From: Streptoalloteichus tenebrarius
GTDB lineage: Bacteria > Actinomycetota > Actinomycetes > Mycobacteriales > Pseudonocardiaceae
Assembly: GCF_024171885.1 (NCBI RefSeq)
Contig: NZ_JAMTCP010000001.1
Span: forward strand, 248,001-312,000
Direction: 5' to 3'
Length of the DNA: 64,000 nucleotides
A program made the translations under genes and the position numbers. The notes beneath the pieces are model-generated. The model saw only the letters and a list, made by a program, of their open reading frames with translations, made no database searches and was not told the origin of the DNA. Below, piece by piece: positions 23,831 to 31,039 of the stretch (the first letter of the stretch is position 1; every line of letters begins with the position of its first letter).

Positions 23831-26206
23831 GTGCTGTCGTACATGGCGCTTCCGTACGCGGCCTCCCGAGGCGGCGCGCGGACGACGGGCTCGCGCCCGG
23901 CCACCGACACCCCGGTGACCGAGTGGATCCGCGTCGTCGGCGCGCGGGAGCACAACCTGGCCGACATCGACGTGGAGATCCCCAAACGACGGCTCACCGT
24001 GGTGACCGGCGTGTCCGGCTCCGGCAAGTCCTCGCTGGTGTTCGACACGGTCGCGGCCGAGGCGCAACGGCAGCTCCACGAGACGTTGCCGGCGTTCGTC
24101 CGGGGTTTCCTGCCCAGCTTCGGGCACCCCGACGTCGACATGATCGAGAACCTCTCCGCCGTGGTCCTGATCGACCAGCGACGTCTCGGCGGCGGCGCGC
24201 GCTCCACGGTCGGCACGGCCACCGACATCGCGCCGCTGCTGCGCCTGCTGTTCTCCAGGGCGGGGACGCCGCACATCGGGGCCTCCGACGCGTTCTCGTT
24301 CAACATGCCGGCGGGGATGTGCCCGGCGTGCGAGGGGATCGGCGTCGTCACCGACGTCGACATGGACGCCTTTCTCGACGACTCCCGCTCCTTGAACGAG
24401 GGCGCGCTGCTCGCGCCGACGTTCAAGGTCGGCACATGGCACTGGCAGATCTACGCCGAATCCGGGTTGTTCGACCCCGACAAACCAATTCGCGACTATT
24501 CCGAGGAGGAACGCCACACCCTGTTGCGCGGAACCGCCGGCCCGGTGTCGTTGGAGGTCAGGGGACAGCGGGTCAACGCGACCTACGAGGGCGCGGTCGA
24601 CAAGTTCCTGCGCCTCCACGTCCACAAGGACGGCGGGGAGCTGAGCGACCGGGCCCGGCGGACGGCCGCCCGGTTCACCACCTCGCTGCCCTGCCCGGAC
24701 TGCGGGGGCGCCCGGCTCTCCCGCGCGGCGCTGGACTGCCGGGTCCTCGGCCACGGCATCGCCGAGCTGTCGGCGATGGAGGCGACCCACCTGCTCGACG
24801 TGCTGGCCACGTTCGACCTGCCGGCCGTCGCGCCCATCGTCGAGGCGCTCAGGGCCAGGGTCGGGCACCTCGTCGACATCGGCCTCGGGTACCTGAGCCT
24901 GGACCGCCCCACGGACACCCTCTCCGGAGGGGAGTCCCAGCGGGTCAAGATCGTCCGGCATCTGGCCAGCACCCTCACCGACCTGCTCTACGTCTTCGAC
25001 GAGCCCAGCACCGGCCTGCACGCCAGGGACGTGCGGCGGCTCACCGACCTCCTGTTCCGGTTGCGGGACAACGGCAACACCGTGCTGGTCGTCGAACACG
25101 ACAGGGACGTGATCGCCGCGGCGGACCACGTCATCGACATCGGCCCTGGGGCGGGCGTCGACGGCGGCACGGTCGTGTTCGCGGGGGAGGTCGAGGCCCT
25201 GGCCTCGTCGGGAACGCTCACCGGGCGGCACCTGCGGGCGAGGACCAGGCTCAAGGGCCAGGTGCGCCGCCCGACCGGGTGGCTGCCGGTGGTCGGCGCG
25301 ACCCTGCACAACCTGCGCGACCTCAGCGTGGAGTTCCCCACCGGCGTGCTCACCGTGGTCTCCGGCGTGGCGGGGTCCGGCAAGTCCTCCCTCGTGCACG
25401 GCGCCCTCCGCGCCCAGCACCCGGACGTCGTCGTGGTCGACCAGTCGGCCCCGACCGCGAACCGGCGGTCGACGGCCGCGACCTACACCGGGGCGCTCGA
25501 CCCCATCCGCAGGGCGTTCGCCAGGGCCAACGGGGTGAGCCCCGCGCTGTTCAGCGCGAACTCGGCCGGCGCGTGCCCGGCCTGCGAGGGCACCGGCGTC
25601 GTCGTCACGGACCTGGCGTTCCTGGACGACATGACCTCGACCTGCGAGACCTGCGAGGGCCGGCGGTTCACCCAGGACGTGCTCGCCCACCGGCTGGACG
25701 GGGCGTCGATCAGCGACGTGCTGGAGATGACGGTCGGCAGGGCGCTGGAGTTCTTCGCCGGCAACCGGTCGGTCGCGCCGATCCTGCGCGCGCTCGCGGA
25801 CGTGGGGCTGGACTACCTCCAGCTCGGCCAGCCGCTCACCAGCCTGTCCGGCGGCGAGTGTCAACGGATCAAGCTGGCCTCCCACCTGCACCGGAGGGGC
25901 GCGGTCTACGTCATGGACGAGCCGACCACGGGTCTGCACATGTCCGACGTCGCGCGCCTGCTGGAGGTGCTGGACCACCTGGTCGACGAGCGCGGGAGCA
26001 CGGTCATCGTGATCGAGCACGACCTGGACGTCGTCGCCCACGCGGACTGGGTGGTCGACCTCGGGCCGGAGGGGGGCAGCGCGGGCGGCCGGCTCCTGTT
26101 CCAGGGCACGCCGTCCGCCCTGCTCGACGTGCCCGACTCCCACACCGCCACCCACCTGCGCCGCGCGCTCGGCCTCGACCCGGACGACACGCGCGATCCG
26201 GCCTGA
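23831..26206 (+). CDS. UvrA paralogue (UvrA2/drug-resistance type)
   Basis: About 791 residues, shorter than canonical UvrA (about 950). Two ABC ATPase modules are present: Walker A GVSGSGKSSLVFD with signature DTLSGGESQRVK, and Walker A GVAGSGKSSLVHG with signature TSLSGGECQRIK. Zinc-finger Cys are retained in GMCPACEG, LPCPDCGG, GACPACEG and TCETCEG. The UvrB-binding region is reduced, as in UvrA2 and DrrC-like proteins that give resistance to DNA-damaging or intercalating antibiotics. The GTG at 23831 follows GGGAAGAG; longer readings lack support. It ends in a strong terminator and precedes a TetR remnant and a methyltransferase. The role is either repair or self-resistance. Confidence 0.85.
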   Translation: MLSYMALPYAASRGGARTTGSRPATDTPVTEWIRVVGAREHNLADIDVEIPKRRLTVVTGVSGSGKSSLVFDTVAAEAQRQLHETLPAFVRGFLPSFGHPDVDMIENLSAVVLIDQRRLGGGARSTVGTATDIAPLLRLLFSRAGTPHIGASDAFSFNMPAGMCPACEGIGVVTDVDMDAFLDDSRSLNEGALLAPTFKVGTWHWQIYAESGLFDPDKPIRDYSEEERHTLLRGTAGPVSLEVRGQRVNATYEGAVDKFLRLHVHKDGGELSDRARRTAARFTTSLPCPDCGGARLSRAALDCRVLGHGIAELSAMEATHLLDVLATFDLPAVAPIVEALRARVGHLVDIGLGYLSLDRPTDTLSGGESQRVKIVRHLASTLTDLLYVFDEPSTGLHARDVRRLTDLLFRLRDNGNTVLVVEHDRDVIAAADHVIDIGPGAGVDGGTVVFAGEVEALASSGTLTGRHLRARTRLKGQVRRPTGWLPVVGATLHNLRDLSVEFPTGVLTVVSGVAGSGKSSLVHGALRAQHPDVVVVDQSAPTANRRSTAATYTGALDPIRRAFARANGVSPALFSANSAGACPACEGTGVVVTDLAFLDDMTSTCETCEGRRFTQDVLAHRLDGASISDVLEMTVGRALEFFAGNRSVAPILRALADVGLDYLQLGQPLTSLSGGECQRIKLASHLHRRGAVYVMDEPTTGLHMSDVARLLEVLDHLVDERGSTVIVIEHDLDVVAHADWVVDLGPEGGSAGGRLLFQGTPSALLDVPDSHTATHLRRALGLDPDDTRDPA

Positions 26207-26220
26207 CGCCTCGGCTTCCG

Positions 26221-26261
26221 GGTGTCCGGTGTGGCCGACTCCCTCGGCCGCACCGGACACC
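26221..26261 (+). terminator. Terminator after uvrA-like gene
   Basis: GGTGTCCGGTG pairs with CACCGGACACC. The stem continues through a G-U position into GGCCGA/TCGGCC, giving about 18 bp with a five-base loop. It begins 14 bp after the stop. Confidence 0.8.
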
Positions 26262-26359
26262 GGTGGCCGGTCGCCGTGACAGGGCGCCGTGGTAGGGCGC
26301 CGTGGCTGGACAGCGGGCGTGACCAGGGCGTTCCTGCTCGCCTCTGGTCATTTCCCCTT

Positions 26360-26983
26360 GTGGGAGCAAAAGCATCGGGCAGGGCGGAACGGACGTTCAC
26401 CGAGACTGCCCGGCGGGCGCAGATCGTGGAGGCGGCGATCGCGACCATCGCCGAGCTGGGCTACGCCCGCACCTCCTTCGCCAAGATCACGAAGCGCGCG
26501 GGGCTGAGCGGCACCGGCATGATCTCCTACCACTTCGCCGGCAAGGACGACCTGGTCAGGGCCTGCGCCGAGGAGACATCGCGGGTCCTGGCGGCGTTCC
26601 TGCGCCCCAGGATCGAGGCCGTGAGCGGGTACGCGGCGAAACCGCGCGCCTTCGTCGAGTCCACCATCGAGCTGGTCGAGGCCCACCCCGCGCACCTGCG
26701 CGCCCTGGTGGAGATCCTGAACAACGCCAAGGACCCCGAGGGGCGCCTGCTCGTCGACGCCGCCCTGCTCACCAGCCGGGTCACGCACGTCGCGACGCAC
26801 CTGCGGGATGGGCAACGCGTCGGGGAGTTCGGCGCGAGTCCCTGTCGGAGCCAGGCCGTGATCATTGACGGCTCGCCGGAGTGCGCGCCACCCTGGCGAG
26901 AACCCGTCGAGACGGTCAGCACGCGTCCATCCCGTCGGGCGTCGAGCGCGGGTGTGACCGGCGCGGGGCGAGGGAGCGGTGGC
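26360..26983 (+). pseudogene. TetR-family regulator, C-terminally truncated and open into the next gene
   Basis: From a GTG at 26360 the frame encodes a normal TetR N-terminus: RAQIVEAAIATIAELGYART, then SFAKITKRAGLSGTGMISYH, then FAGKDDLVRACAEE, the helix-turn-helix. The ligand-domain start includes ALVEILNNAKDPEGRLLVDA. After DGQRVGEFGA the sequence loses family character and becomes Pro/Arg-rich. No stop intervenes before the methyltransferase, so a 485-residue TetR-methyltransferase fusion is formally possible. The most economical view is that a deletion removed the end of the regulator and joined it to the upstream region of the methyltransferase. Its DNA-binding half may still function. 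Confidence 0.6.
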
Positions 26984-27817
26984 ATGGCTCAGGTCAGGGT
27001 CCAACTGCGCGAGGCGATGGAGACGTCGCTGATCACCCTGAGTGGCAAGGCGGTCGACGCCCGGCGCAGTCCGTCCATCCTGGGCGACACCATGTCCTCC
27101 GAGATCCTCGACCGGATCGACTACGACGAGGCGCGGCTGGCGATGTCGGCGAGGTTCGCGCCGAGCGTGGCGGCCAGGGCGAAGCACTTCGACGACTGGA
27201 CGAGGGAGTTCCTCCGCGGGCACGAGCGGGCCACCGTGGTGCACCTGGGGGCGGGGCTGGACACCCGTCCGTGGCGGGTGGACCCCGGCCCCGGGGTGAC
27301 CTGGCTCGACGTCGACTACCCCGAGGTGGTCGACGTGCGGGGCAAGCTCTTCCCCCCACGGGAGGACTACCGCATGATCGGCTGCCCCGTGACCTCGCCG
27401 GAGTGGTTGGACCAGGTTCCCGCCGACCGCCCCACCCTGGTCCTGGCCGAGGGGCTCACGATGTACCTGCGGCCGGCCGAGGGGCACGAGCTGTTCCGGC
27501 GGATCACCGACCGGTTCCCGTGGGGAGTGCTCGCCTTCGACGTCCACAACCGGCTCGCGATCCGCCTGGTGAACCGGCGGCTCACGCGGATCGTGGGCAG
27601 TCCGCTCCTGCGGTGGGGCGTCGACGACGCGCGCGAACTGGAGTGCGCCAATCCGAAGCTGCGCCGTGTCGACGCCGTGAGCGCGCTGTTCGCGCCCAGC
27701 GCCGCCGGGTTGCCCCTCGGAGCGAGGATCTTCGCCCGGCTCGTCCGCCCCGTTCGTTCGCTGCGCGACCTCGGGATGTACCTCCGTTACGAGTTCGGCG
27801 ACCCCAGCCAGGTCTGA
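26984..27817 (+). CDS. O-methyltransferase of the LCM/TcmP-like family
   Basis: A 277-residue SAM-dependent methyltransferase of the leucine carboxyl methyltransferase superfamily, whose bacterial members often O-methylate polyketides and other natural products. Diagnostic segments are ETSLITLSGKAVDARRSPSI at the N-terminus, the SAM-binding ATVVHLGAGLDTRPWRVDPG, the ligand-sensing VTWLDVDYPEVVDVRGKLFP and the late motif LVLAEGLTMYLRPAEGHELF. The ATG at 26984 follows AGGGAG. It is in frame with the upstream TetR remnant, so an N-terminally extended form cannot be excluded. The acceptor might be a metabolite from the neighbouring RiPP cluster or an unrelated compound. Confidence 0.85.
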   Translation: MAQVRVQLREAMETSLITLSGKAVDARRSPSILGDTMSSEILDRIDYDEARLAMSARFAPSVAARAKHFDDWTREFLRGHERATVVHLGAGLDTRPWRVDPGPGVTWLDVDYPEVVDVRGKLFPPREDYRMIGCPVTSPEWLDQVPADRPTLVLAEGLTMYLRPAEGHELFRRITDRFPWGVLAFDVHNRLAIRLVNRRLTRIVGSPLLRWGVDDARELECANPKLRRVDAVSALFAPSAAGLPLGARIFARLVRPVRSLRDLGMYLRYEFGDPSQV

Positions 27818-27887
27818 TCCCGCGCCTTGTCGGCTTCACACCCGCCGGGGTGAGCGTGACGTCGTCACGTGCGAGTGACCGCCCTTC

Positions 27888-29231
27888 TCATGCGGTGAGC
27901 GCGTCGTCGGTCCCGGTGGTGTGGTCGCCGAACACCGCGTGCAAACCGCCGTCGGACAGGAAGTCCACCAGCGACGTGGTGAGGCGGCCGTTGTACCCGA
28001 CCGGCCGCCCGCCGCAGAAGACGACCCCCAGCGTCCGCCGTCGCCGGCCGACCCTGGTGCTGACGTACTGGGAGGGCGCGAACTCCTGCGCCAGCCAGCC
28101 CTGCCGCGCCCCCGTCTCCACGACCTCGCGCCACGCGGCGGGTTCCTGGTCCCTGCCGACGAACACGCTTCGGCTGAGCACGTCGAACGGGGCCTTGACG
28201 ACCAGGTCGGCCCGTGCCGCGAGCGCCTCGTCGGCGGTGATGCCGTCGCCGAGTTTCCGGCTCCACGGGATGAGCGCGTCGATGCTGGCCCTCTGCTCAG
28301 GAGTGAACACGTGCCGGAACCGGGGGTCCGACAGCATCGCCGAGACGAGCTTGTTGCCCGCGACCAACCGGCCCAGAACACCGTTGAACACGACCAGGTT
28401 CCCTGACGCGACGCGCTTGAGCATCGGGGCGTACCGGTCGGGGTCCTCGACGAACGGTTGGGTGATGTGGGGCAGGAATCCGAGCACCACGTCGTCGTCC
28501 TGGAAGTGCTCCGGCAGGACGTACACCGGAGTGCGCCGGTGGTGGCGCACGTGCGCTTCGAGCAGGCGTATCTCGCTGGTGGAACGGAGTTCCTCGGGGC
28601 AGAGCACCGCGACGCGGCGCGCGTCGGCGGGGTCGATCCCCCGCGCGGCGGCCAGGTCCAGCAGCTCGGCCATCATCCATCCCGGCTCCTCACAGCGCGC
28701 GGGCCGGTACTGGTCGGTCAGCCACCGCACCGCGTCCGCCTGCCGCCAGTAGCGGTTGAGCAGGCCGCTGAGGTTGGAGATGGGGTAGTCCCCGCCCACC
28801 TCGAACACCCGCATCTGGTCCAACCGCGCCCCGCCCAGGTCGAACCGGCAGTGGTCGACGTGGCGTCGGCGGGGCGGCTCGCTGAGCGCGCACTCGTGCA
28901 GGAACGGTGGCAGGCCAAGGAAACGCTGGAGTTCCCGGCTTTCCGCGTAATGCCGGGCGAGGCGGTCGACGGCGCGCAGAACGTGGGTGAGGTGTTCCAG
29001 CAGGGTCCGTTCGGCCACGGGGTCGAGTCCGGTCAGCGTGGGCGCCAGCGGCAACGTCGGGTGGTGCGGGTCGAGGATTCCCTGTCGCCGCACCAGGTTC
29101 AGGAACTGCTCCCAACCCTGGCCCGCCTCCTCCTGGCTCTTCGCGTTCGTGAACGGAGTTCGGGGTGGGAAGTGCAGGTCGAACCGGATCAGTGACGAAG
29201 GGCAGTCGGTGCTGTGCTCTGCGTGCGCCAT
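27888..29231 (-). CDS. ATP-grasp peptide ligase (circularly permuted type) of the RiPP cluster
   Basis: About 447 residues. The segment CRFDLGGARLDQMRVFEVGG followed by DYPISNLSGLL resembles the substrate/metal part of glutathionylspermidine-synthase-like and other circularly permuted ATP-grasp ligases. ASGNLVVFNGVLGRLVAGNK precedes ADLVVKAPFDVLSRSVFVGR, which fits the ATP-binding Lys strand, and WLAQEFAP looks like the hinge. The C-terminus GYNGRLTTSLVDFLSDGG is also typical. Such enzymes form an amide between a carboxylate and an amine via acyl phosphate. It is divergent from the precursor genes and adjacent to the decarboxylase-bearing operon, so it may cap the peptide with an amine. The ATG at 29231 has AAAGGA upstream. 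The family assignment is probable, not certain. Confidence 0.6.
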   Translation of the reverse strand: MAHAEHSTDCPSSLIRFDLHFPPRTPFTNAKSQEEAGQGWEQFLNLVRRQGILDPHHPTLPLAPTLTGLDPVAERTLLEHLTHVLRAVDRLARHYAESRELQRFLGLPPFLHECALSEPPRRRHVDHCRFDLGGARLDQMRVFEVGGDYPISNLSGLLNRYWRQADAVRWLTDQYRPARCEEPGWMMAELLDLAAARGIDPADARRVAVLCPEELRSTSEIRLLEAHVRHHRRTPVYVLPEHFQDDDVVLGFLPHITQPFVEDPDRYAPMLKRVASGNLVVFNGVLGRLVAGNKLVSAMLSDPRFRHVFTPEQRASIDALIPWSRKLGDGITADEALAARADLVVKAPFDVLSRSVFVGRDQEPAAWREVVETGARQGWLAQEFAPSQYVSTRVGRRRRTLGVVFCGGRPVGYNGRLTTSLVDFLSDGGLHAVFGDHTTGTDDALTA

Positions 29232-29545
29232 CGCGTCGTCCTTTCCGTGCCACCGCCGGGATTCAGCCTGCACCCCGCGTGGCCGCCAGGTTGGTGAGCA
29301 GGGAAAAAGTTGTCTCGGGCTACCTTCCGTCAACCTCCCGGTTCGTGGGACGCTCACTCGGACAGATGATCGAAAACGGGTGGGTGAGACGCGAGGTGTC
29401 GACATTTGCCCGCGTTCTGTCCCTCGGTCGTGCGATTCGGGAAACCCGTTCGTGTGATGGGTGGTTCCCTCGGCCGCGTCAGGGCAAAGACTTTGGGCGT
29501 GGCGGTGCTCGACATGATCGCCATCCGCACGAGGAGGTTCACGTC
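29232..29545. promoter_or_regulatory. Divergent promoter region of the RiPP cluster
   Basis: A 314-bp gap between the ATP-grasp gene (minus) and the first precursor (plus). Just before precursor 1 the phrase GGGCGTGGCGGTGCTCGAC recurs, slightly changed, before precursor 2 (near 29848), showing that the duplication unit included upstream DNA. No palindromic operator stands out. Confidence 0.4.
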
Positions 29546-29662
29546 ATGGTTGAGCCTTTCACCGAGATCACCGAGATCACCCCGCGCGAGCCGGAGACGG
29601 TGCCTCTGTCGCTGTCCCTCTCCCTGGTCGCGGTGGACGTCGAGGACGAGGGCGAGGAGTGA
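29546..29662 (+). CDS. RiPP precursor peptide 1
   Basis: A 38-residue peptide: MVEPFTEITEITPREPETVP followed by LSLSLSLVAVDVEDEGEE. The first half is an acidic leader sharing EPF-E(I/V)-P-x-EPE with four more peptides downstream. After the invariant Pro-Leu comes a run of alternating Ser and Leu, then VAVDVE and an acidic tail. Ser residues alternating with hydrophobics are suitable for YcaO-type cyclodehydration to oxazolines and SagB oxidation to oxazoles. GAGGAGG lies eight bases before the ATG. This copy has a duplicated EITEI element. The precursor call is an inference from the shared pattern and the neighbouring modification genes. Confidence 0.75.
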   Translation: MVEPFTEITEITPREPETVPLSLSLSLVAVDVEDEGEE

Positions 29663-29893
29663 CGTCGAGCGCGATCGCTCCGCGATGAAGAGGCTTTGAG
29701 GTCACTTGAGCATGTTCCGCGGATCCTCGGCACATCGTTTCCGCGTACGGCGCCAGGCCTGGTCCTCGATGCGAGGGTGATCCTTCTGTGCCCCGAATGT
29801 GGAAGCTGGGGACGGGGTTGTTTTTTACGCGACAGGTTTTCTGGACGTGGCGGTGCGATGTTCGATCGTCACTTCATGAGGAGGTTCCACATC

Positions 29894-29995
29894 ATGTTCG
29901 AGCCGTTCGAAGAGGTTGTGCCCCGTGAGCCGGAGGCAACGCCTCTGACGTTCACCATCAGCTTCGTTGCCGCCGACGTGGAGGACGACGAGTGA
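29894..29995 (+). CDS. RiPP precursor peptide 2
   Basis: A 33-residue peptide beginning MFEPFEEVVPREPEATPL and ending TFTISFVAADVEDDE. It aligns with precursor 1 without gaps after the EITEI duplication is removed. The putative core has Thr, Thr and Ser in place of the Ser run and no Cys. AGGAGG lies ten bases before the ATG. An in-frame ATG upstream (MFDRHFMRRFHI) could give a longer leader but has no ribosome site. A GNRA-like hairpin follows the stop. Confidence 0.75.
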   Translation: MFEPFEEVVPREPEATPLTFTISFVAADVEDDE

Positions 29996-30004
29996 CCAGG
30001 GCAC

Positions 30005-30060
30005 GCCGCCCCCGAGGGCGGCGGGCGAGGTCCGTAGCTCGCCCCGCGGGTGAGCTACGG
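30005..30060 (+). terminator. Two hairpins between precursors 2 and 3
   Basis: GCCGCCC-CCGA-GGGCGGC at 30005-30022 is a 7-bp stem with a tetraloop ten bases after the stop. CCGTAGCTC at 30032-30040 pairs perfectly with GAGCTACGG at 30052-30060, and the stem continues inward with CCC/GGG. They could be partial terminators or processing sites that set precursor dosage. Confidence 0.6.
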
Positions 30061-30135
30061 GCCTCCAGGCTCCCGTCAACCCCAGTCGGGAGACAGGCGC
30101 GGAGCCTCAGGTGAAACCAGAGGAAGGATGAGGTC

Positions 30136-30237
30136 ATGGACACGTTCGAGCCGTTCGAGGAGATCACTCCGTTCGAGCCGGAACAGGCGCCTCTGTCGTT
30201 GACGGTGTCGTTCGTCGACGCCGACGTCGAGGATTGA
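30136..30237 (+). CDS. RiPP precursor peptide 3
   Basis: A 33-residue peptide: MDTFEPFEEITPFEPEQAPL, then SLTVSFVDADVED. It keeps the EPFEEI-x-P-x-EPE leader block, the Pro-Leu junction and the VxADVED tail. The core Ser/Thr residues are at the alternating positions seen in precursors 1 and 2, with no Cys. AGGATGAGG lies just before the ATG. A perfect 16-bp terminator follows 33 bp after the stop, closing the precursor transcript. Confidence 0.75.
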   Translation: MDTFEPFEEITPFEPEQAPLSLTVSFVDADVED

Positions 30238-30269
30238 GGTCCGGTTGCGGCAGACGTCAACCGACAGTG

Positions 30270-30305
30270 GGGTCCGCAGGCCACCGAACGGTGGCCTGCG
30301 GACCC
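30270..30305 (+). terminator. Strong intrinsic terminator after precursor 3
   Basis: GGGTCCGCAGGCCACC pairs over all 16 bases with its complement around the loop GAAC, and CTTTT follows a few bases later. A decayed copy of the same hairpin occurs at 30514-30544, after precursor 4. Confidence 0.85.
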
Positions 30306-30365
30306 TCGGCCTTTTCGGCCATGTCGCTTTTCCCTGAATTCCCCCCGGTGGGGGAGGTGTGTCCC

Positions 30366-30521
30366 GTGGAGCCGTTCGAGGAGACCGTCCGGTGTGAGCC
30401 GGAAACCGTGCCGGACTTCGTGTCGGAGTCCCTGTGCGCGTTGTCCTTCGTCACGGCTGACGCGGGAAAGGAGTTAGCCGCGACGTCGCTGTGGCTTCAC
30501 TCCGGAGAATGGAGTCCGTAG
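30366..30521 (+). CDS. RiPP precursor peptide 4, apparently decayed
   Basis: A GTG-initiated 51-residue frame: VEPFEETVRCEPETVP, then DFVSESLCALSFVTADAG, then KELAATSLWLHSGEWSP. The leader block is intact and matches precursor 5, including RC/PC before EPE. After the core the acidic VED tail is lost, and the frame runs on into a degenerate copy of the precursor-3 terminator. GGGGAG lies nine bases before the GTG at 30366. It is probably a duplicated precursor drifting to a pseudogene, or a diversified variant with Cys in the core. Confidence 0.55.
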   Translation: MEPFEETVRCEPETVPDFVSESLCALSFVTADAGKELAATSLWLHSGEWSP

Positions 30522-30544
30522 GCCGTCCAACGGTGGCCGCGGAC
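30514..30544 (+). terminator. Degenerate copy of the precursor terminator
   Basis: GTCCGTAGGCC ... GGTGGCCGCGGAC can be aligned with the terminator at 30270-30305 with several changes that weaken the stem. It overlaps the end of the precursor-4 frame. This shows that gene and terminator were duplicated together. Confidence 0.55.
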
Positions 30545-30608
30545 CGCGGACAGTGTGGCGGTGACGGCATTTCTGGTGCTTTCGCAGTGGTGGGGGGAGG
30601 TGTGTCCC

Positions 30609-30734
30609 GTGGAGCCCTTCGAGGAGATCGTGCCGTGTGAGCCGGAAACCGTGCCGCTGACCGTGTGCCTGAGCCTGAGCCTGGTCGCCGCCGAGGTGGA
30701 CGAGGAGCGAGCCGAGGATTCGGCCGAGGAGTGA
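30609..30734 (+). CDS. RiPP precursor peptide 5
   Basis: A GTG-initiated 41-residue peptide: VEPFEEIVPCEPETVPLTVC, then LSLSLVAAEVDEERAEDSAE and a final Glu. The leader block EPFEEIVP-x-EPETVPL is closest to the family consensus. The core contains Thr, Cys, Ser and Ser, so thiazole as well as oxazole formation is possible here. The acidic tail is the longest of the five. GGGGAGG lies eight bases before the start. It is the last precursor before the modification genes, 305 bp upstream of the YcaO start. Confidence 0.75.
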   Translation: MEPFEEIVPCEPETVPLTVCLSLSLVAAEVDEERAEDSAEE

Positions 30735-31039
30735 GCCACGGCGTCGTGGTGGCTCGACACGCAACGGAGGGGCGGGGCTTGTCGCGCGTCCGTGGTGTCG
30801 ACACCCGACGAGCTCCGCCCGCGCCGTGGTGTCACCAGTGGTGTCAACAGCCGAGTGTCGCCCTGTCGTGCGGTCGCCCGGCACGTTCGTGTGACTGGCG
30901 GTTTTCCTGGCCGCTCCGAGGACAAGCCTGGGGGCGAAGCCTGAGCTGACCCGCATCGCCGTGCCCTCGGCGCCCTCGGCGCTCGGCCGTCGAAGGGCAT
31001 GGCTCCCGTCCCCGGATCCGCCGGGGCTCTGGAGGACAC
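30735..31039 (+). other. 305-bp leader before the YcaO gene
   Basis: It starts with a small stem GAGCCAC ... GTGGCTC at 30733-30755 right after precursor 5, which could attenuate read-through into the modification genes. No additional precursor with the EPFEE motif was found. A GGAGG site directly precedes the YcaO start. Confidence 0.4.

Noticed and set aside
29696-29893. A longer precursor 2 starting upstream (99-codon frame)
   Set aside because: The upstream part lacks the family pattern and has no ribosome site, whereas AGGAGG directly precedes the ATG at 29894.
29546-30734. Lanthipeptide or lasso-peptide precursors
   Set aside because: No LanB/LanC/LanM-type, lasso cyclase or B-protein genes are nearby. 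The cluster enzymes are of YcaO and SagB type, and three of the cores lack Cys.
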